A stretch of 64,000 nucleotides of DNA from Crystallibacter sp963696055 (lineage in GTDB: Bacteria > Actinomycetota > Actinomycetes > Actinomycetales > Micrococcaceae), in the NCBI GenBank assembly GCA_963696055.1, contig CAVOIE010000002.1:744001-808000 (forward strand), written 5' to 3'. Both the position numbers and the translations under genes were made by a program. Position 1 is the first letter of the stretch. Every line of letters begins with the position of its first letter. This document shows, piece by piece, positions 1 through 8,619 of the stretch. The notes beneath the pieces are model-generated. The model ran no database searches. It was not told the origin of the DNA and saw only the letters and a list, made by a program, of their open reading frames with translations.

Positions 1-1298
1 GAATGGGCCGTGGCATCACGCCGTTCCCGGGCGTCATGTTCTACGAACAGAGCAAAAACGAACAGTTGCTGCTGCGGAATCTGAAGGCACTCGGCGGCGA
101 TGTGCTCTGGGAGTGTCGGCTGGCCGAGCTGGACCTGGTGGACGGCGGCGAGCAGCCGGACCACCCGGTCCGGGCCAAACTGACGGGTCCGGCCGGCGAG
201 GCTTCGGTCCGCGCCCGCTACTGTGTCGGGGCGGACGGGGCCTCGTCCACCGTGCGCGCCAGCCGCGGCATCGCCTTCGAAGGCTCCACCAGCCCGCACA
301 CCTTCTTCGTCTGCGATGCCACCGATGTCCGCGGCCTGTCCCATGACTCGGTCAATATCCGCGCCGGCATCGACGAATTCCTGCTGGGTTTCCCCATGGC
401 GGGTTCCGGCCACGAGCGGCTCATCGGCGTGGTCAGCGATGCCTCGGCCGCCACCCAGGGACAGAACAACGACGGCGGTGCGGACGTTTCGGAGGAGGCC
501 ATCCGCGAGCGTCTGGCCCGGAATTTCAACGTCGGTTACGGCGCCTCGAATTGGTTCTCCACCTACCGCGTGCATCACCGGATCGCCGGGCAGTTCCGCG
601 ACGGCCCGGTATTCCTCGCCGGGGACGCCGCGCACGTCCACTCCCCCGTGGGCGCGCAGGGCATGAACACCGGCCTGCAGGACGCACACAATCTGGCGTT
701 CAAGTTCGCCGACGTGCTGGGTGGACGGGCCGCGGACTCCTATCTGGACCGTTACCAGGCCGAGCGGCGGCCGGTCGCGGTGCGGCTGCTGCAGACCACG
801 GACCGGGTATTCGGGTTTGTCACGTCGACCGCGCCGTGGGCCATCGCCGCCCGTAAGTGGGCGCTGCAGTTCCTCATCCCGGTGGTTACGCGCGTGGTGC
901 CGCGGACCTCCGGCGCCTCCCGCATGTTCGGCTACGTATCGCAGACCCGGATCCACTACTGGATGGACGCGGACGCGAAGGAAGCGGCCGGCGGCCGGCG
1001 CGGCAAGGTGGTCGGACGGCGGCTGCCGTACGCGGGCAGCAACTTCGATACGCTGCGCAGCCTGCAGTGGCAGGTGCACTCCTACGGTGAGCCGGGCCCC
1101 GCCGTCGTCAATCATGTGCAGTCCGCGCTGGGGCTGACCATGCATGTGCTGCCGCGCGACGGGAACACCACACTGGATCCGGAGCAACTGTACTTGGTGC
1201 GGCCGGACGGATTCGTTGCGGCCCAGGCGGTGCCCAGCTACGCCGTGTCAACGTTCGCGCAGGCGCTGCGCCGCGGGCGCCGGGCGGCCAAGGTCTGA
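1..1298 (+). CDS. FAD-dependent aromatic-ring monooxygenase, 5' end cut by window
   Basis: This is a class A flavoprotein hydroxylase (PHBH/MhpA-like), using NAD(P)H and O2 to hydroxylate a phenolic or related ring in the cytoplasm. The visible part carries the DG motif (GADGASSTVR) and the second FAD-binding GD motif (GDAAHVHSPVGAQGMN), followed by a C-terminal region of the kind found in MhpA/phenol hydroxylases. The N-terminal Rossmann GxGxxG motif is missing because the gene begins upstream of the window; the ATG at 3 is most likely internal. A small GYD-domain gene follows 43 bp downstream and may be cotranscribed. The exact substrate cannot be read from the sequence. Confidence 0.88.
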   Translation, partial: MGRGITPFPGVMFYEQSKNEQLLLRNLKALGGDVLWECRLAELDLVDGGEQPDHPVRAKLTGPAGEASVRARYCVGADGASSTVRASRGIAFEGSTSPHTFFVCDATDVRGLSHDSVNIRAGIDEFLLGFPMAGSGHERLIGVVSDASAATQGQNNDGGADVSEEAIRERLARNFNVGYGASNWFSTYRVHHRIAGQFRDGPVFLAGDAAHVHSPVGAQGMNTGLQDAHNLAFKFADVLGGRAADSYLDRYQAERRPVAVRLLQTTDRVFGFVTSTAPWAIAARKWALQFLIPVVTRVVPRTSGASRMFGYVSQTRIHYWMDADAKEAAGGRRGKVVGRRLPYAGSNFDTLRSLQWQVHSYGEPGPAVVNHVQSALGLTMHVLPRDGNTTLDPEQLYLVRPDGFVAAQAVPSYAVSTFAQALRRGRRAAKV

Positions 1299-1341
1299 CC
1301 CGGATCCCAGCCGCGGGCGGAGCCGTTCGAAAGGAAAGAAG

Positions 1342-1680
1342 ATGTCCCTCTATCTATCGAAGTTCAGCTACACCCCGGAGGCCTGGGCCATGATGGTCAA
1401 CACCCCCGAGGACCGGGCAAAAGCCGCCAAGGCCTACATCGAATCCGTCGGCGGGAAGCTTCACGGCTTCTGGTACGCCTTCGGCGCGCACGACGGTTAC
1501 ACCGTCTGGGAGGCCCCGTCCAACGTGTCCATGGCCGCTGTGGCGCTGGCCATCAGCGGGGGCGGCGCCATGAGCGCGTTCGAAACAACCGTGCTGTTGA
1601 CCGTCGAGGAGACCATCGACGCCTTGCGCATGGCCGGAGAAGTCCGCTACCGGGCTCCCGGTACCGCCAGCACCGGCTAG
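1342..1680 (+). CDS. GYD domain protein
   Basis: Small protein of 112 residues with the GYD-domain pattern: an N-terminal YLSKFSYTPEAWAMM strand, a G-G-K-L-H-G-F-W-Y-A-F-G segment near residue 45 and the DGY/W turn (AHDGYTVWEAPSN). Family members are small dimeric alpha-beta barrel proteins of unknown biochemical role. The ATG at 1342 is preceded by AAGGAAAG at a good distance. It follows the monooxygenase closely, so an accessory role there is possible but unproven. Its stop overlaps by 4 bases the convergent universal stress gene. Confidence 0.8.
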   Translation: MSLYLSKFSYTPEAWAMMVNTPEDRAKAAKAYIESVGGKLHGFWYAFGAHDGYTVWEAPSNVSMAAVALAISGGGAMSAFETTVLLTVEETIDALRMAGEVRYRAPGTASTG

Positions 1681-2669
1681 ACCTTCACGCCTTTGGGAAC
1701 CACCATCATGGGGCACATTCCGTGGTGCAGCACGGCCTGGCTCACCGAGCCGAGCAACAAGCCGGGAAAGCCGCCGTGGCCGCGCGTGCCCAGCACCATC
1801 AATTCGGCCGTGCGGGTGGCGTGAATCAGAACCTGGGCCGGTTTGGTCAGATAGAAGTTCCAGCTGGCATCCAACTCCGGAAACCGGCCCCGGACCTCGC
1901 CCAGCGCAGCGTCCATTTCGGCGCTGACTTCCTCGCGGAACCGCTGCGCCCCTGCCGCATTGTCCAGCCAGAGCGAGTCGCGGTAGAACGGTGCCCGGGC
2001 GGACAGCATCCGCAGCGGGATGGCGTGCCGGCCGGCTATTTCGGCGGCCGCCCACAAGGCCGGATTGGAGCTGCCCGCAGCATCAACACCCACCACCACC
2101 TGTCCGGCGTAGCTGAACTTTTCGTTGGGGTCCGGCGGATGCAACCCCTGGTCCGTTCCGCCCTGCGGCGACGGGACCAGCCACGGCACCGGCCCGCCGG
2201 GCAGCGCCGCAGCGGCGTCGTCGGAGACTTCAGCCGCCGTCGTCCCGGGCGTCCACCGTTCCGGCACCACCACCGTGGGACACTCCCCGTGCGCCGCCAG
2301 CCCCGAGGAGACACTGCCCAACAGCCGGCCTGCGAAACCGCCACGGCCGCGTTTGCCCACCACGGCCACTCCTGCGGATGCCGATTCGTCCACCAGCACC
2401 TCGCTCGGATCGCCGGAGACCAGGTGCCCTTCGGCCCGCAGCCCCAACGCTCCCGCGCGGTCCAGCGCGGTCTGCAGCACGCCTTCCCCGCCGCGCCGAG
2501 CGGACGCCAGGTACTGGTGATCCACCTGCGGATCGTCAACACCGGCGGACGAGATCACGGTGACCAGCCGCACCGACCATCCCCGGGAACGTGCCTCGGA
2601 CAGCGCCCAGTCAAGCGCCCGGCCGCTGGTTTCCGAGCCGTCGAAACCCACCAGGACGACCTCTTCCAT
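1677..2669 (-). CDS. Universal stress protein, two tandem Usp domains
   Basis: A 330-residue cytoplasmic protein with two UspA domains, about residues 1-145 and 190-330. Both halves keep the ATP-binding G-2x-G-9x-G-S signature (GKRGRGGFAGRLLGSVS in the first, GTRGHGGFPGLLLGSVS in the second) and end in the typical VVVP strand, so both probably bind nucleotide. The start EEVVLVGFDGSETS is the normal Usp beginning. Tandem Usp proteins in actinobacteria often serve in stationary or hypoxic survival; no regulatory site was recognised here. Confidence 0.92.
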   Translation of the reverse strand: MEEVVLVGFDGSETSGRALDWALSEARSRGWSVRLVTVISSAGVDDPQVDHQYLASARRGGEGVLQTALDRAGALGLRAEGHLVSGDPSEVLVDESASAGVAVVGKRGRGGFAGRLLGSVSSGLAAHGECPTVVVPERWTPGTTAAEVSDDAAAALPGGPVPWLVPSPQGGTDQGLHPPDPNEKFSYAGQVVVGVDAAGSSNPALWAAAEIAGRHAIPLRMLSARAPFYRDSLWLDNAAGAQRFREEVSAEMDAALGEVRGRFPELDASWNFYLTKPAQVLIHATRTAELMVLGTRGHGGFPGLLLGSVSQAVLHHGMCPMMVVPKGVKV

Positions 2670-2847
2670 GCCCCCACCTTAGGGGAAGCCGACAGCCATG
2701 AGTAGGTGTAGCAGCAAGGACGACGTCGGATGTCCGGCGGGCGGCGAAGGTCGGTCGGGGCCCGCGGAGCCGGAGGCCGGGACACGGGAGCCGGAGGCCG
2801 GAGCCGGAGGCCGGAAAACCTCTCCTGCCGAATATTGCGTCGGCCCG

Positions 2848-4194
2848 CTACTCGCTGCCATCTTTCTGATAGACATCCGGGATGCCGTCGTGGTCCGCGT
2901 CGACCTGCTCTTCTGCCTCGATCCGCCGGTAGTGCCGATTGCGGGTCCGGAGCACCACCGAAGCGGCCAAGGCTGCCAGCAGCGACGCCGCAAGAATCGC
3001 GACCTTGGCATGGTCGTTTTCCGGCGTGCCCAGTCCGAAGCTCAGTTCTGCCACCAGCAGCGAGACAGTGAAGCCGATGCCGGCCAGGATGGAGATACCC
3101 AACAGGTCCACCCACTTCATCGATCGGTCGAGCTCCGCGCGCGTCAGCTTGCTCATCAGCCAGGTGGTCCCGACGATGCCGATCGGTTTTCCGAGCACCA
3201 AGCCGGCAATGATGCCGACGGCCACCGGATCTCCGATGGCCGACACAAAACCATCAATCCCGCCGATAGCGACCCCGGCGGAGAAGAAGGCGAAGACCGG
3301 AACCGCGAAACCGGCGGACACCGGCCGGATTCGGTGTTCGAAAATCTCGGCGAGCCCCGGGCCCGCTTCCGGCCCGCCGCTGGCCTGGCTGCGCACCACC
3401 GGAACGGTGAAGCCGAGCACCACACCGGCGACGGTGGCGTGAATGCCAGAGGCATGGACCAGTGCCCAAGCCACGATCCCGATGGGCAGCAAAACCACCC
3501 ACAGTGCCACGTGATGCTGACCGAAGAAGCGGCGGAACCGCTGGGCCAGGAAGGCGTAGAGGGCGATCGGAATCAGCGCCAGCAGCAGGGCAATGGTATG
3601 GATTTCCTCGGTGTAGACGAAGGCGATGATGGCAATCGCGATCAGATCGTCCACCACCGCGAGCGTGAGCAGGAAGATCCGTAGCGCGCTGGGCAGATGC
3701 GAGCCGATGACTGCCAGGACCGCTACAGCAAAGGCGATGTCCGTTGCCGTCGGAATGGCCCAGCCGCGCAGGGTTTCGGGGCTGCCCCCGTTGATGGCGG
3801 CGTAGATGAGCGCGGGAAGAACCACTCCGCCGACGGCGGCTGCAACCGGCACCATGGCCTTGCGCGGACTGCGGAGATCCCCGGTAACGAATTCGCGTTT
3901 GAGCTCCAGCCCCACCAGGAAGAAGAACACCGCCAGCAACCCGTCGGCTGCCCAGGCTCCCAGGCTCAATTCCAAGTGCCAGGGCTCGTATCCGATGGTG
4001 AAGTCGCGCAGGGCGAAGTAACTGTCCGCCGCGGGCGAGTTGGCCCAAATCAGTGCCACGACGGCGGCGGCCACCAACAGGGCGCCACCAACCGTTTCCT
4101 TTCGCAGGATTTCACCGATTCGCAGCGCTTCGGCATAGCTTCCGCGTCCCAGCACCTTGGGCCAGGCGGACGGATTAGGACGCTTGGCAGCCAT
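2848..4194 (-). CDS. nhaA: Na+/H+ antiporter NhaA with acidic C-terminal tail
   Basis: Inner-membrane antiporter exporting Na+ (or Li+) in exchange for H+. The 448-residue protein has the multi-helix NhaA body, the conserved FFLVGLELKREFVTGDL segment and the paired transport aspartates in VVDDLIAIAIIAF. The last about 20 residues are unusual: an Asp-rich DADHDGIPDVY segment resembling thrombospondin type 3/EF-hand-like calcium loops, absent from the E. coli protein. The start ATG gives MAAKRPNPS; a short hydrophilic head precedes helix 1. It is monocistronic, facing a 380-base gap upstream. Confidence 0.95.
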   Translation of the reverse strand: MAAKRPNPSAWPKVLGRGSYAEALRIGEILRKETVGGALLVAAAVVALIWANSPAADSYFALRDFTIGYEPWHLELSLGAWAADGLLAVFFFLVGLELKREFVTGDLRSPRKAMVPVAAAVGGVVLPALIYAAINGGSPETLRGWAIPTATDIAFAVAVLAVIGSHLPSALRIFLLTLAVVDDLIAIAIIAFVYTEEIHTIALLLALIPIALYAFLAQRFRRFFGQHHVALWVVLLPIGIVAWALVHASGIHATVAGVVLGFTVPVVRSQASGGPEAGPGLAEIFEHRIRPVSAGFAVPVFAFFSAGVAIGGIDGFVSAIGDPVAVGIIAGLVLGKPIGIVGTTWLMSKLTRAELDRSMKWVDLLGISILAGIGFTVSLLVAELSFGLGTPENDHAKVAILAASLLAALAASVVLRTRNRHYRRIEAEEQVDADHDGIPDVYQKDGSE

Positions 4195-4574
4195 AATGGC
4201 TCCTCACAACGGGTCGACAACAGAACTTGCCGACCAGACTTCCCGGCGCACCGAAATACCACCCTACCCGCCGCTTCCGGTAGGCATCAAAACGAAGCCG
4301 AGCGCAAGCGGTGCTAATCCGGCCGTTTGCAGACCGGGGCCGGTTGGCTGCAGCGGGTGACAGCGCGTGCCGGGAACGGCCCACATCGGCCCTCCGGCGG
4401 TCGCGGCCATCGTGGCCGGTGCTGATACACCACCGCATGCGGAGCTCCTCGGGCCACTCGGCGTCCAGCACGTGGCATGTGGGAGCCCACCACCGGGCAG
4501 CCCGTGCTTTGCGACGACGACCAGAGCATGGTGCAGGTCAGCAGGGACAAGGCGGAGGCTTTCAGCGTTCTGGA
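4195..4574. other. Gap upstream of nhaA
   Basis: No recognised gene in about 380 bases. Bases near 4264-4286 form a small CTACC/GGTAG inverted repeat. The right end may hold a 33-codon reading frame listed separately. Confidence 0.4.
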
Positions 4575-4578
4575 TTAA
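4477..4578 (+). CDS. Possible 33-residue small protein
   Basis: Starting ATG at 4477 gives MWEPTTGQPV and ends DKAEAFSVLD at the TAA at 4576-4578. Third codon positions are mostly G or C and the end looks like ordinary coding sequence, but there is no clear ribosome site and no family was recognised. It could be the remnant end of a longer lost gene. It overlaps the convergent neighbour by 4 bases. Confidence 0.22.
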   Translation: MWEPTTGQPVLCDDDQSMVQVSRDKAEAFSVLD

Positions 4579-4979
4579 CCGGCCAGCACCATAACGAGTA
4601 GCCCGACCACGGCCGATAACACGCCAACCGCGGTGAGGATCTCGCCCAGCAGCAGCACAATCCGGCCCGGCGGCTCCGGTTCGGACACCTGCCACCGGTC
4701 GGGCCGGCGAGCGTCGTAATAGACCAGCACGTCCGAGCCGGCCGCCACATCGGCGCTTGTTCCGGCCGGGAAAACACCTTCCAGGAACCCGTGCCGGGTG
4801 TCGAACCAGCGCACGCCGCGGCGGCGTCCGTCGTCGAACGCCACGCCGTCGGCGCTGTGCCAGCGGATCCCGGCCAGCCGCAGCACCGCGGCCACCAACA
4901 GCAGCAGCACACCCGGAACCAGGGCAGCCCACGTCAGCACTTCGGTCACCAATCCGATGGACGTGGCAAGATCTGGCAT
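4575..4979 (-). CDS. Small membrane protein, DUF3592-like
   Basis: A 134-residue protein with a transmembrane helix near each end (about residues 10-35 and 105-130) and a soluble stretch between them containing a VLVYYDARRPDRW segment. This arrangement resembles DUF3592 membrane proteins, whose function is unknown. I chose the ATG at 4979 (MPDLATSIGLV) because the 28 residues that could be added upstream are basic and atypical. The strand between it and the tetR gene holds a dispersed repeat. Confidence 0.6.
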   Translation of the reverse strand: MPDLATSIGLVTEVLTWAALVPGVLLLLVAAVLRLAGIRWHSADGVAFDDGRRRGVRWFDTRHGFLEGVFPAGTSADVAAGSDVLVYYDARRPDRWQVSEPEPPGRIVLLLGEILTAVGVLSAVVGLLVMVLAG

Positions 4980-5048
4980 GGACAGATCGTATGCCACCCG
5001 GCGGATTCTCCGGGGAAAATTTTGCTGAACTTTGGGCTGGCTGGCGTA

Positions 5049-5088
5049 CCGGTGATCGTCCAAGGCCGCTTGCGGCCGCGTGGAGATC
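5049..5088 (+). repeat. Dispersed 40-bp repeat, copy A
   Basis: This 40-bp segment is the reverse complement of 40712-40751 with a single mismatch (position 5059). Its core GGCCGCTTGCGGCC is a perfect hairpin-forming palindrome. It sits in the gap between two minus-strand genes, and is followed to about 5160 by short related motifs (GTCTCCACGCG repeated, CTTGGTCG repeated). It looks like a REP-type element family member. Confidence 0.75.
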
Positions 5089-5173
5089 TGCTTGGGTCTC
5101 CACGCGGGTCTCCACGCGCTCGCTGGCGCTCGCTTGGTCGACCACCGGGACGCTTGGTCGGCCGCGGTGCGGG

Positions 5174-5932
5174 TTAGGGCAGGCCGAGGATGCCGGCTAG
5201 CACGTCCAGATGGTGTTCGAACAGCAACCCGGGGTCGGTGAAGGTTTCCCGCCCGTACTGGCCGAACACCTCGAAGTTCACGGCGCCGAAGAGAGCTGTC
5301 CAGACCAGCGTGCCGCGGGCCACCAGCGCGTCGGGAGCCGCCAGGCCAAACTCGCGGCGGATCGCGGCGAGGTCATCGTGGAGCGGTCCGGGCAAAGCCA
5401 CCTCATACTGCGCGGAGGATTCCCGCGCCGGCGGCTCCTGCCGCACCGGCCGCTGCCCAGAGCCCTCCGGATCCAGCGTGAGCGCACCGGACCGGTAAGC
5501 GTCGTCGATAAGCCGCACCAGCGCGACGACCACCCGAATGCCGGGACCGGTGGTTCGCTCGGCCGGGGCCTGGTAACCGGGTACCGGCGACCCGAACAAC
5601 AGGGCGTAGCGGGCCGGTTCGCGCAGGCCCCACTCCCGCACCGCCCTGCACAGCGCCCGGAACCTTGCACCAGCATCGCGGTCCGCCGCAGCCGCGACCG
5701 CTTGCTCCACGGCCTCGCCCAGTTCGTTGTAAGCCTCCACCACCAGCAGGGTCAGCAATTCGTCCCGGCTGCCCACGTAGCGATAGACCGCCGAGGACAC
5801 CACGCCAAGTTCACGGGCCACGGCGCGCAGCGATAACGCCGCGGCGCCGACTTGGCTCAACTGTTCCCGGCCGATCCGGACAATGTCGCTGATGGTTTGC
5901 TCTCGGGCGCGTTGGCGCGGGGTGCCTGGCAT
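5174..5932 (-). CDS. TetR family regulator with WHG-type C-terminal domain
   Basis: A 252-residue repressor. The TetR helix-turn-helix lies about residues 30-65 (LSLRAVARELGVVSSAVYRY), and the C-terminal ligand region has the W-G-L-R-E-P-A-R-Y pattern followed by LLFGSPVPGY, typical of the WHG/TetR_C_33 subfamily. It is divergent from the epimerase-like gene at 6077, and the 144 bases between them contain two operator-like palindromes, so autorepression together with control of the neighbour is expected. The inducer is unknown. Confidence 0.9.
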   Translation of the reverse strand: MPGTPRQRAREQTISDIVRIGREQLSQVGAAALSLRAVARELGVVSSAVYRYVGSRDELLTLLVVEAYNELGEAVEQAVAAAADRDAGARFRALCRAVREWGLREPARYALLFGSPVPGYQAPAERTTGPGIRVVVALVRLIDDAYRSGALTLDPEGSGQRPVRQEPPARESSAQYEVALPGPLHDDLAAIRREFGLAAPDALVARGTLVWTALFGAVNFEVFGQYGRETFTDPGLLFEHHLDVLAGILGLP

Positions 5933-5974
5933 GCACTCGATCCTGCCTGAAGGGCGAGAGCAGTGTCAACTTTA

Positions 5975-5989
5975 GAGAGCAGTGCTCTT
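5975..5989. promoter_or_regulatory. Putative TetR operator 1
   Basis: Palindrome of the form AGAGC-N3-GCTCT (AGAGCAGTGCTCT at 5976-5988), located 43 bp upstream of the tetR start. It matches operator 2 in both half-sites; a weaker half-match GAGAGCAGTG lies at 5956-5965. Confidence 0.7.
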
Positions 5990-6024
5990 GACAAGTGGAT
6001 GCCTGCAGGTCCACAGTAGTTTTC

Positions 6025-6039
6025 GAGAGCACCGCTCTC
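6025..6039. promoter_or_regulatory. Putative TetR operator 2
   Basis: Perfect inverted repeat GAGAGCACCGCTCTC, the same AGAGC-N3-GCTCT plan as operator 1 with centres 50 bp apart, about five helical turns. It lies 37 bp before the epimerase start at 6077, a position suited to repression of that gene. Confidence 0.72.
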
Positions 6040-6076
6040 TCAAATGGCATTGATACGCATCGACAGGAAGATCACC

Positions 6077-7036
6077 ATGAGCAACCTCTACATCGTCACC
6101 GGAGCCGGCCCGGTCGGCACCACCATTGCCGAGCAACTGGCCGGCCAAGGCCACCGGGTGCGGATCCTGACCCGTTCCGGCAGCGGGCCGGACCACCCGT
6201 TGGTGGAGCGCCGGTCAGCGGACGTGTCCCGGCCGGAGGCGCTGGACGAACTCTTCGCCGGCGCTGCAGCAATCTTCCACTGCATCCACGGCAGCGCCTA
6301 CAGTGCCGCTGCCTGGGAAGCCGAACTGCCGACGGCCGAGCAGAACGTGCTGGCCGCGGCCGGACGGGCCGGAGCGGTCGTGGTCTTCCCGGAGAGCCTC
6401 TACTCCTACGACCGGCCGGATCAGGTGATGACCGAAGACGGCCCGCGCCGGGCCAACGGCGGCAAACGGGGCGTGCGCACCGCGCTGCTGGCCGGCCGGG
6501 CTTCGTCGGCCACGCCGACCGTGAGCGTGGTGGCCTCGGACTTCTTCGGCCCGCATGTGCTCAACGCGCACGCCGGCGAGCGCATGGTGCCGCTGGTGCT
6601 GTCCGGCAAGACCATCCGGGTGATGGGCAATCCGGACCTGCCGCACTCCTTCACCTACGTTCCGGATCTGGCGGCGGCGATGATTGCCGCCGCCGGCAAC
6701 CGGGAGGCCTGGAATACGGTGCTGCATGCCCCGACCCTTCCGGCCGTCACCCAGCGCGGCATCGTGGAGGCTTATGCCCGGGCCGCCGGGACTCCTGCTC
6801 CCAAGGTCGGCTCCATCCCGGGCTGGTTGCTGCGCGGCCTGGGTCCGTTCGCCGCCGGGATGCGCGAACTGGCGGAGATGACCTACCAGTTCGAGCGCCC
6901 GTTCGTGATGTCCTCGGCGCGGAGCGAAGAACTGCTGGGGCTCCGGCCGACGCCGCTGGACACGGCCGCGGCGGAGACCGTGGACTGGTGGCGCGGCCGT
7001 CTGGCGTCTCGGCAGGAAGCCGGGTCTGCCGCCTGA
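6077..7036 (+). CDS. NAD(P)-dependent epimerase/dehydratase-like protein (SDR)
   Basis: A 319-residue extended/atypical SDR. The N-terminal Rossmann motif reads TGAGPVGTTIAEQL, then a TRSGSG region at the end of beta 2 that would contact the cofactor. No canonical YxxxK pair is obvious around the PESLYSYDRPDQV segment, so the protein might be an NmrA-like or atypical reductase. The ATG at 6077 is chosen over 6044 because AGGAAG lies 6 bases before it. Control by the divergent TetR protein through two operators is very likely. Confidence 0.82.
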   Translation: MSNLYIVTGAGPVGTTIAEQLAGQGHRVRILTRSGSGPDHPLVERRSADVSRPEALDELFAGAAAIFHCIHGSAYSAAAWEAELPTAEQNVLAAAGRAGAVVVFPESLYSYDRPDQVMTEDGPRRANGGKRGVRTALLAGRASSATPTVSVVASDFFGPHVLNAHAGERMVPLVLSGKTIRVMGNPDLPHSFTYVPDLAAAMIAAAGNREAWNTVLHAPTLPAVTQRGIVEAYARAAGTPAPKVGSIPGWLLRGLGPFAAGMRELAEMTYQFERPFVMSSARSEELLGLRPTPLDTAAAETVDWWRGRLASRQEAGSAA

Positions 7037-7059
7037 GCCGGCCCTCCGCCGTCGTGCTT

Positions 7060-8619
7060 TCAGCGGATGGAGATGGTCCGCAGGTCCAGCTGCCGCAGCA
7101 CGCGGTCAACGACCTCCGGGTCCATGTCCGGTTCGCTGCGGGCCGCCACCACTTCCTGCCGGGCGGCATTGAGCGCAATGGTCTGGGCGGTGACCAACAC
7201 CTCGCGGCCGGCCTTGCGCGGCTTCGCGTGCTTGCCTCCGGCGCTCAACAAGTCGGTGCCGAGCCGGTGCATCCGCTGCCGGACCGCTTCCACCTTTTCC
7301 CCCGGCAGGTCCTTCATCAGTTCGGAATCACGAAGCGCGGCGATCGCCGCCTCCTGTGCCCGGCCGGCCAGCACGCGGGCCGCCTCATGTTCTTCGCTGC
7401 CACCGTCCTGGGCCTTCAGCACGCGCATCAGCCAGGGCAGGGTCAGGCCCGGCAGCACCAGCGTGGCCAGCAAGACTGCGCAGGCGACCACCAGGATCTC
7501 GTGCCGGCCCGCGAAGGCCGTGCCGTCCGGCAACGTCACCGGGATGGCCAGCGCCAGCGCCAAAGTGGCGAGTCCGCGCATGCCGCACCAGGTCAGGATC
7601 AGCACGTCCTTGGTGGACGTGGGCGGCAGCGCATCGTCCTTGCCGCGGGCCAGCCAGGCCAGCCCGGCCATCCACAGGAACCGCACCGCGATGACCAGGA
7701 CGCACACCGTTGCGGCAAGGCCGAGCATGCCGAAGACCGCGGTGCCTTCCTCCACCACGACCTGCCGGATCTCCAGCCCCATCAGCCCAAAGGCCAGCCC
7801 GGTGGCCAGCAGTTCCACCACATCCCAGAACGCCCGCCGGGTGACCCGCTCGGCGGCATCCTGCGGCCGGGAACGCCGTTGGATCTCCAGCGCCGTCACC
7901 ACCACCGCTATCACGCCGGACGCGTGGAGTTCTTCGGCCAGGATGTAGGCGGCGAACGGGACCACCAGCGTAATGGCGCTGCGGGCCACCAGCGAGGTGA
8001 CGAAATGGGTCATCATCATGGTGATCCAGCCCATCAGGATGCCGAGCGCGACGGCGATGGCAGCCCCCAGCAGGAACTGGGGCAGCAGTCCCACGCCGAT
8101 CTCGCCGCCGGACAGCGCCGCCCCGACAGCTGTCTGGAAGATCACGATGGCCGCGGCATCGTTGAACAGGCCCTCGCTCTGCAGCACCGTGATCAGCCGC
8201 CGCGGCATATGGACCCGCCCGGCAACGGATTCCACCGCCACCGGGTCGGGTGGTGCCATGACGGCGCCCAGCGCGATGGCCGCGGGGAGGCCGATGCTGC
8301 CGATCATCAGCCACGCCGCCCCGGCCACCACCGCCGTGGTCACCGCCACGAGGGCCACCGCCAGCAGCAGAATGGTGCGCCAGCGGATCCGGAACACCGC
8401 CCAGGAGCTGCGCTGCGCGGTGGCATAGAGCAGCGGCGGCAGGAAGAGCGGGAGGATCAGCTCCGGGGCAATATGGATTTCCGGGAACCCCGGGATGAAG
8501 CTCAGGGCAACGGCCAACAGCAGCATCAGCACCGGGTAGGGCAGCCGCAGCCTTTCGCCGAGGCCGACGGCCACTACTGTGGCAAAGAGCAGTCCGATGA
8601 TGAGTGCCAGTTGGTCCAC
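7060..8619 (-). CDS. Cation/proton antiporter, CPA1 family
   Basis: A 519-residue Na+(K+)/H+ exchanger. It has about 12 membrane helices in residues 1-400, the ion-binding DPVAV motif (APPDPVAVESV) and the following EGLFNDAAAIVIF helix that define bacterial NhaP/YjcE-like CPA1 carriers. A charged cytoplasmic tail of roughly 110 residues follows. Start MDQLALIIGLL begins directly in helix 1. With nhaA it makes two sodium/proton antiporters within 9 kb. Confidence 0.93.
   Translation of the reverse strand: MDQLALIIGLLFATVVAVGLGERLRLPYPVLMLLLAVALSFIPGFPEIHIAPELILPLFLPPLLYATAQRSSWAVFRIRWRTILLLAVALVAVTTAVVAGAAWLMIGSIGLPAAIALGAVMAPPDPVAVESVAGRVHMPRRLITVLQSEGLFNDAAAIVIFQTAVGAALSGGEIGVGLLPQFLLGAAIAVALGILMGWITMMMTHFVTSLVARSAITLVVPFAAYILAEELHASGVIAVVVTALEIQRRSRPQDAAERVTRRAFWDVVELLATGLAFGLMGLEIRQVVVEEGTAVFGMLGLAATVCVLVIAVRFLWMAGLAWLARGKDDALPPTSTKDVLILTWCGMRGLATLALALAIPVTLPDGTAFAGRHEILVVACAVLLATLVLPGLTLPWLMRVLKAQDGGSEEHEAARVLAGRAQEAAIAALRDSELMKDLPGEKVEAVRQRMHRLGTDLLSAGGKHAKPRKAGREVLVTAQTIALNAARQEVVAARSEPDMDPEVVDRVLRQLDLRTISIR

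Noticed and set aside
2698..3684. Long open frame opposite nhaA
   Set aside because: Antisense shadow in GC-rich DNA; nhaA has clear motifs and the opposite frame has low-complexity residues with no domain.
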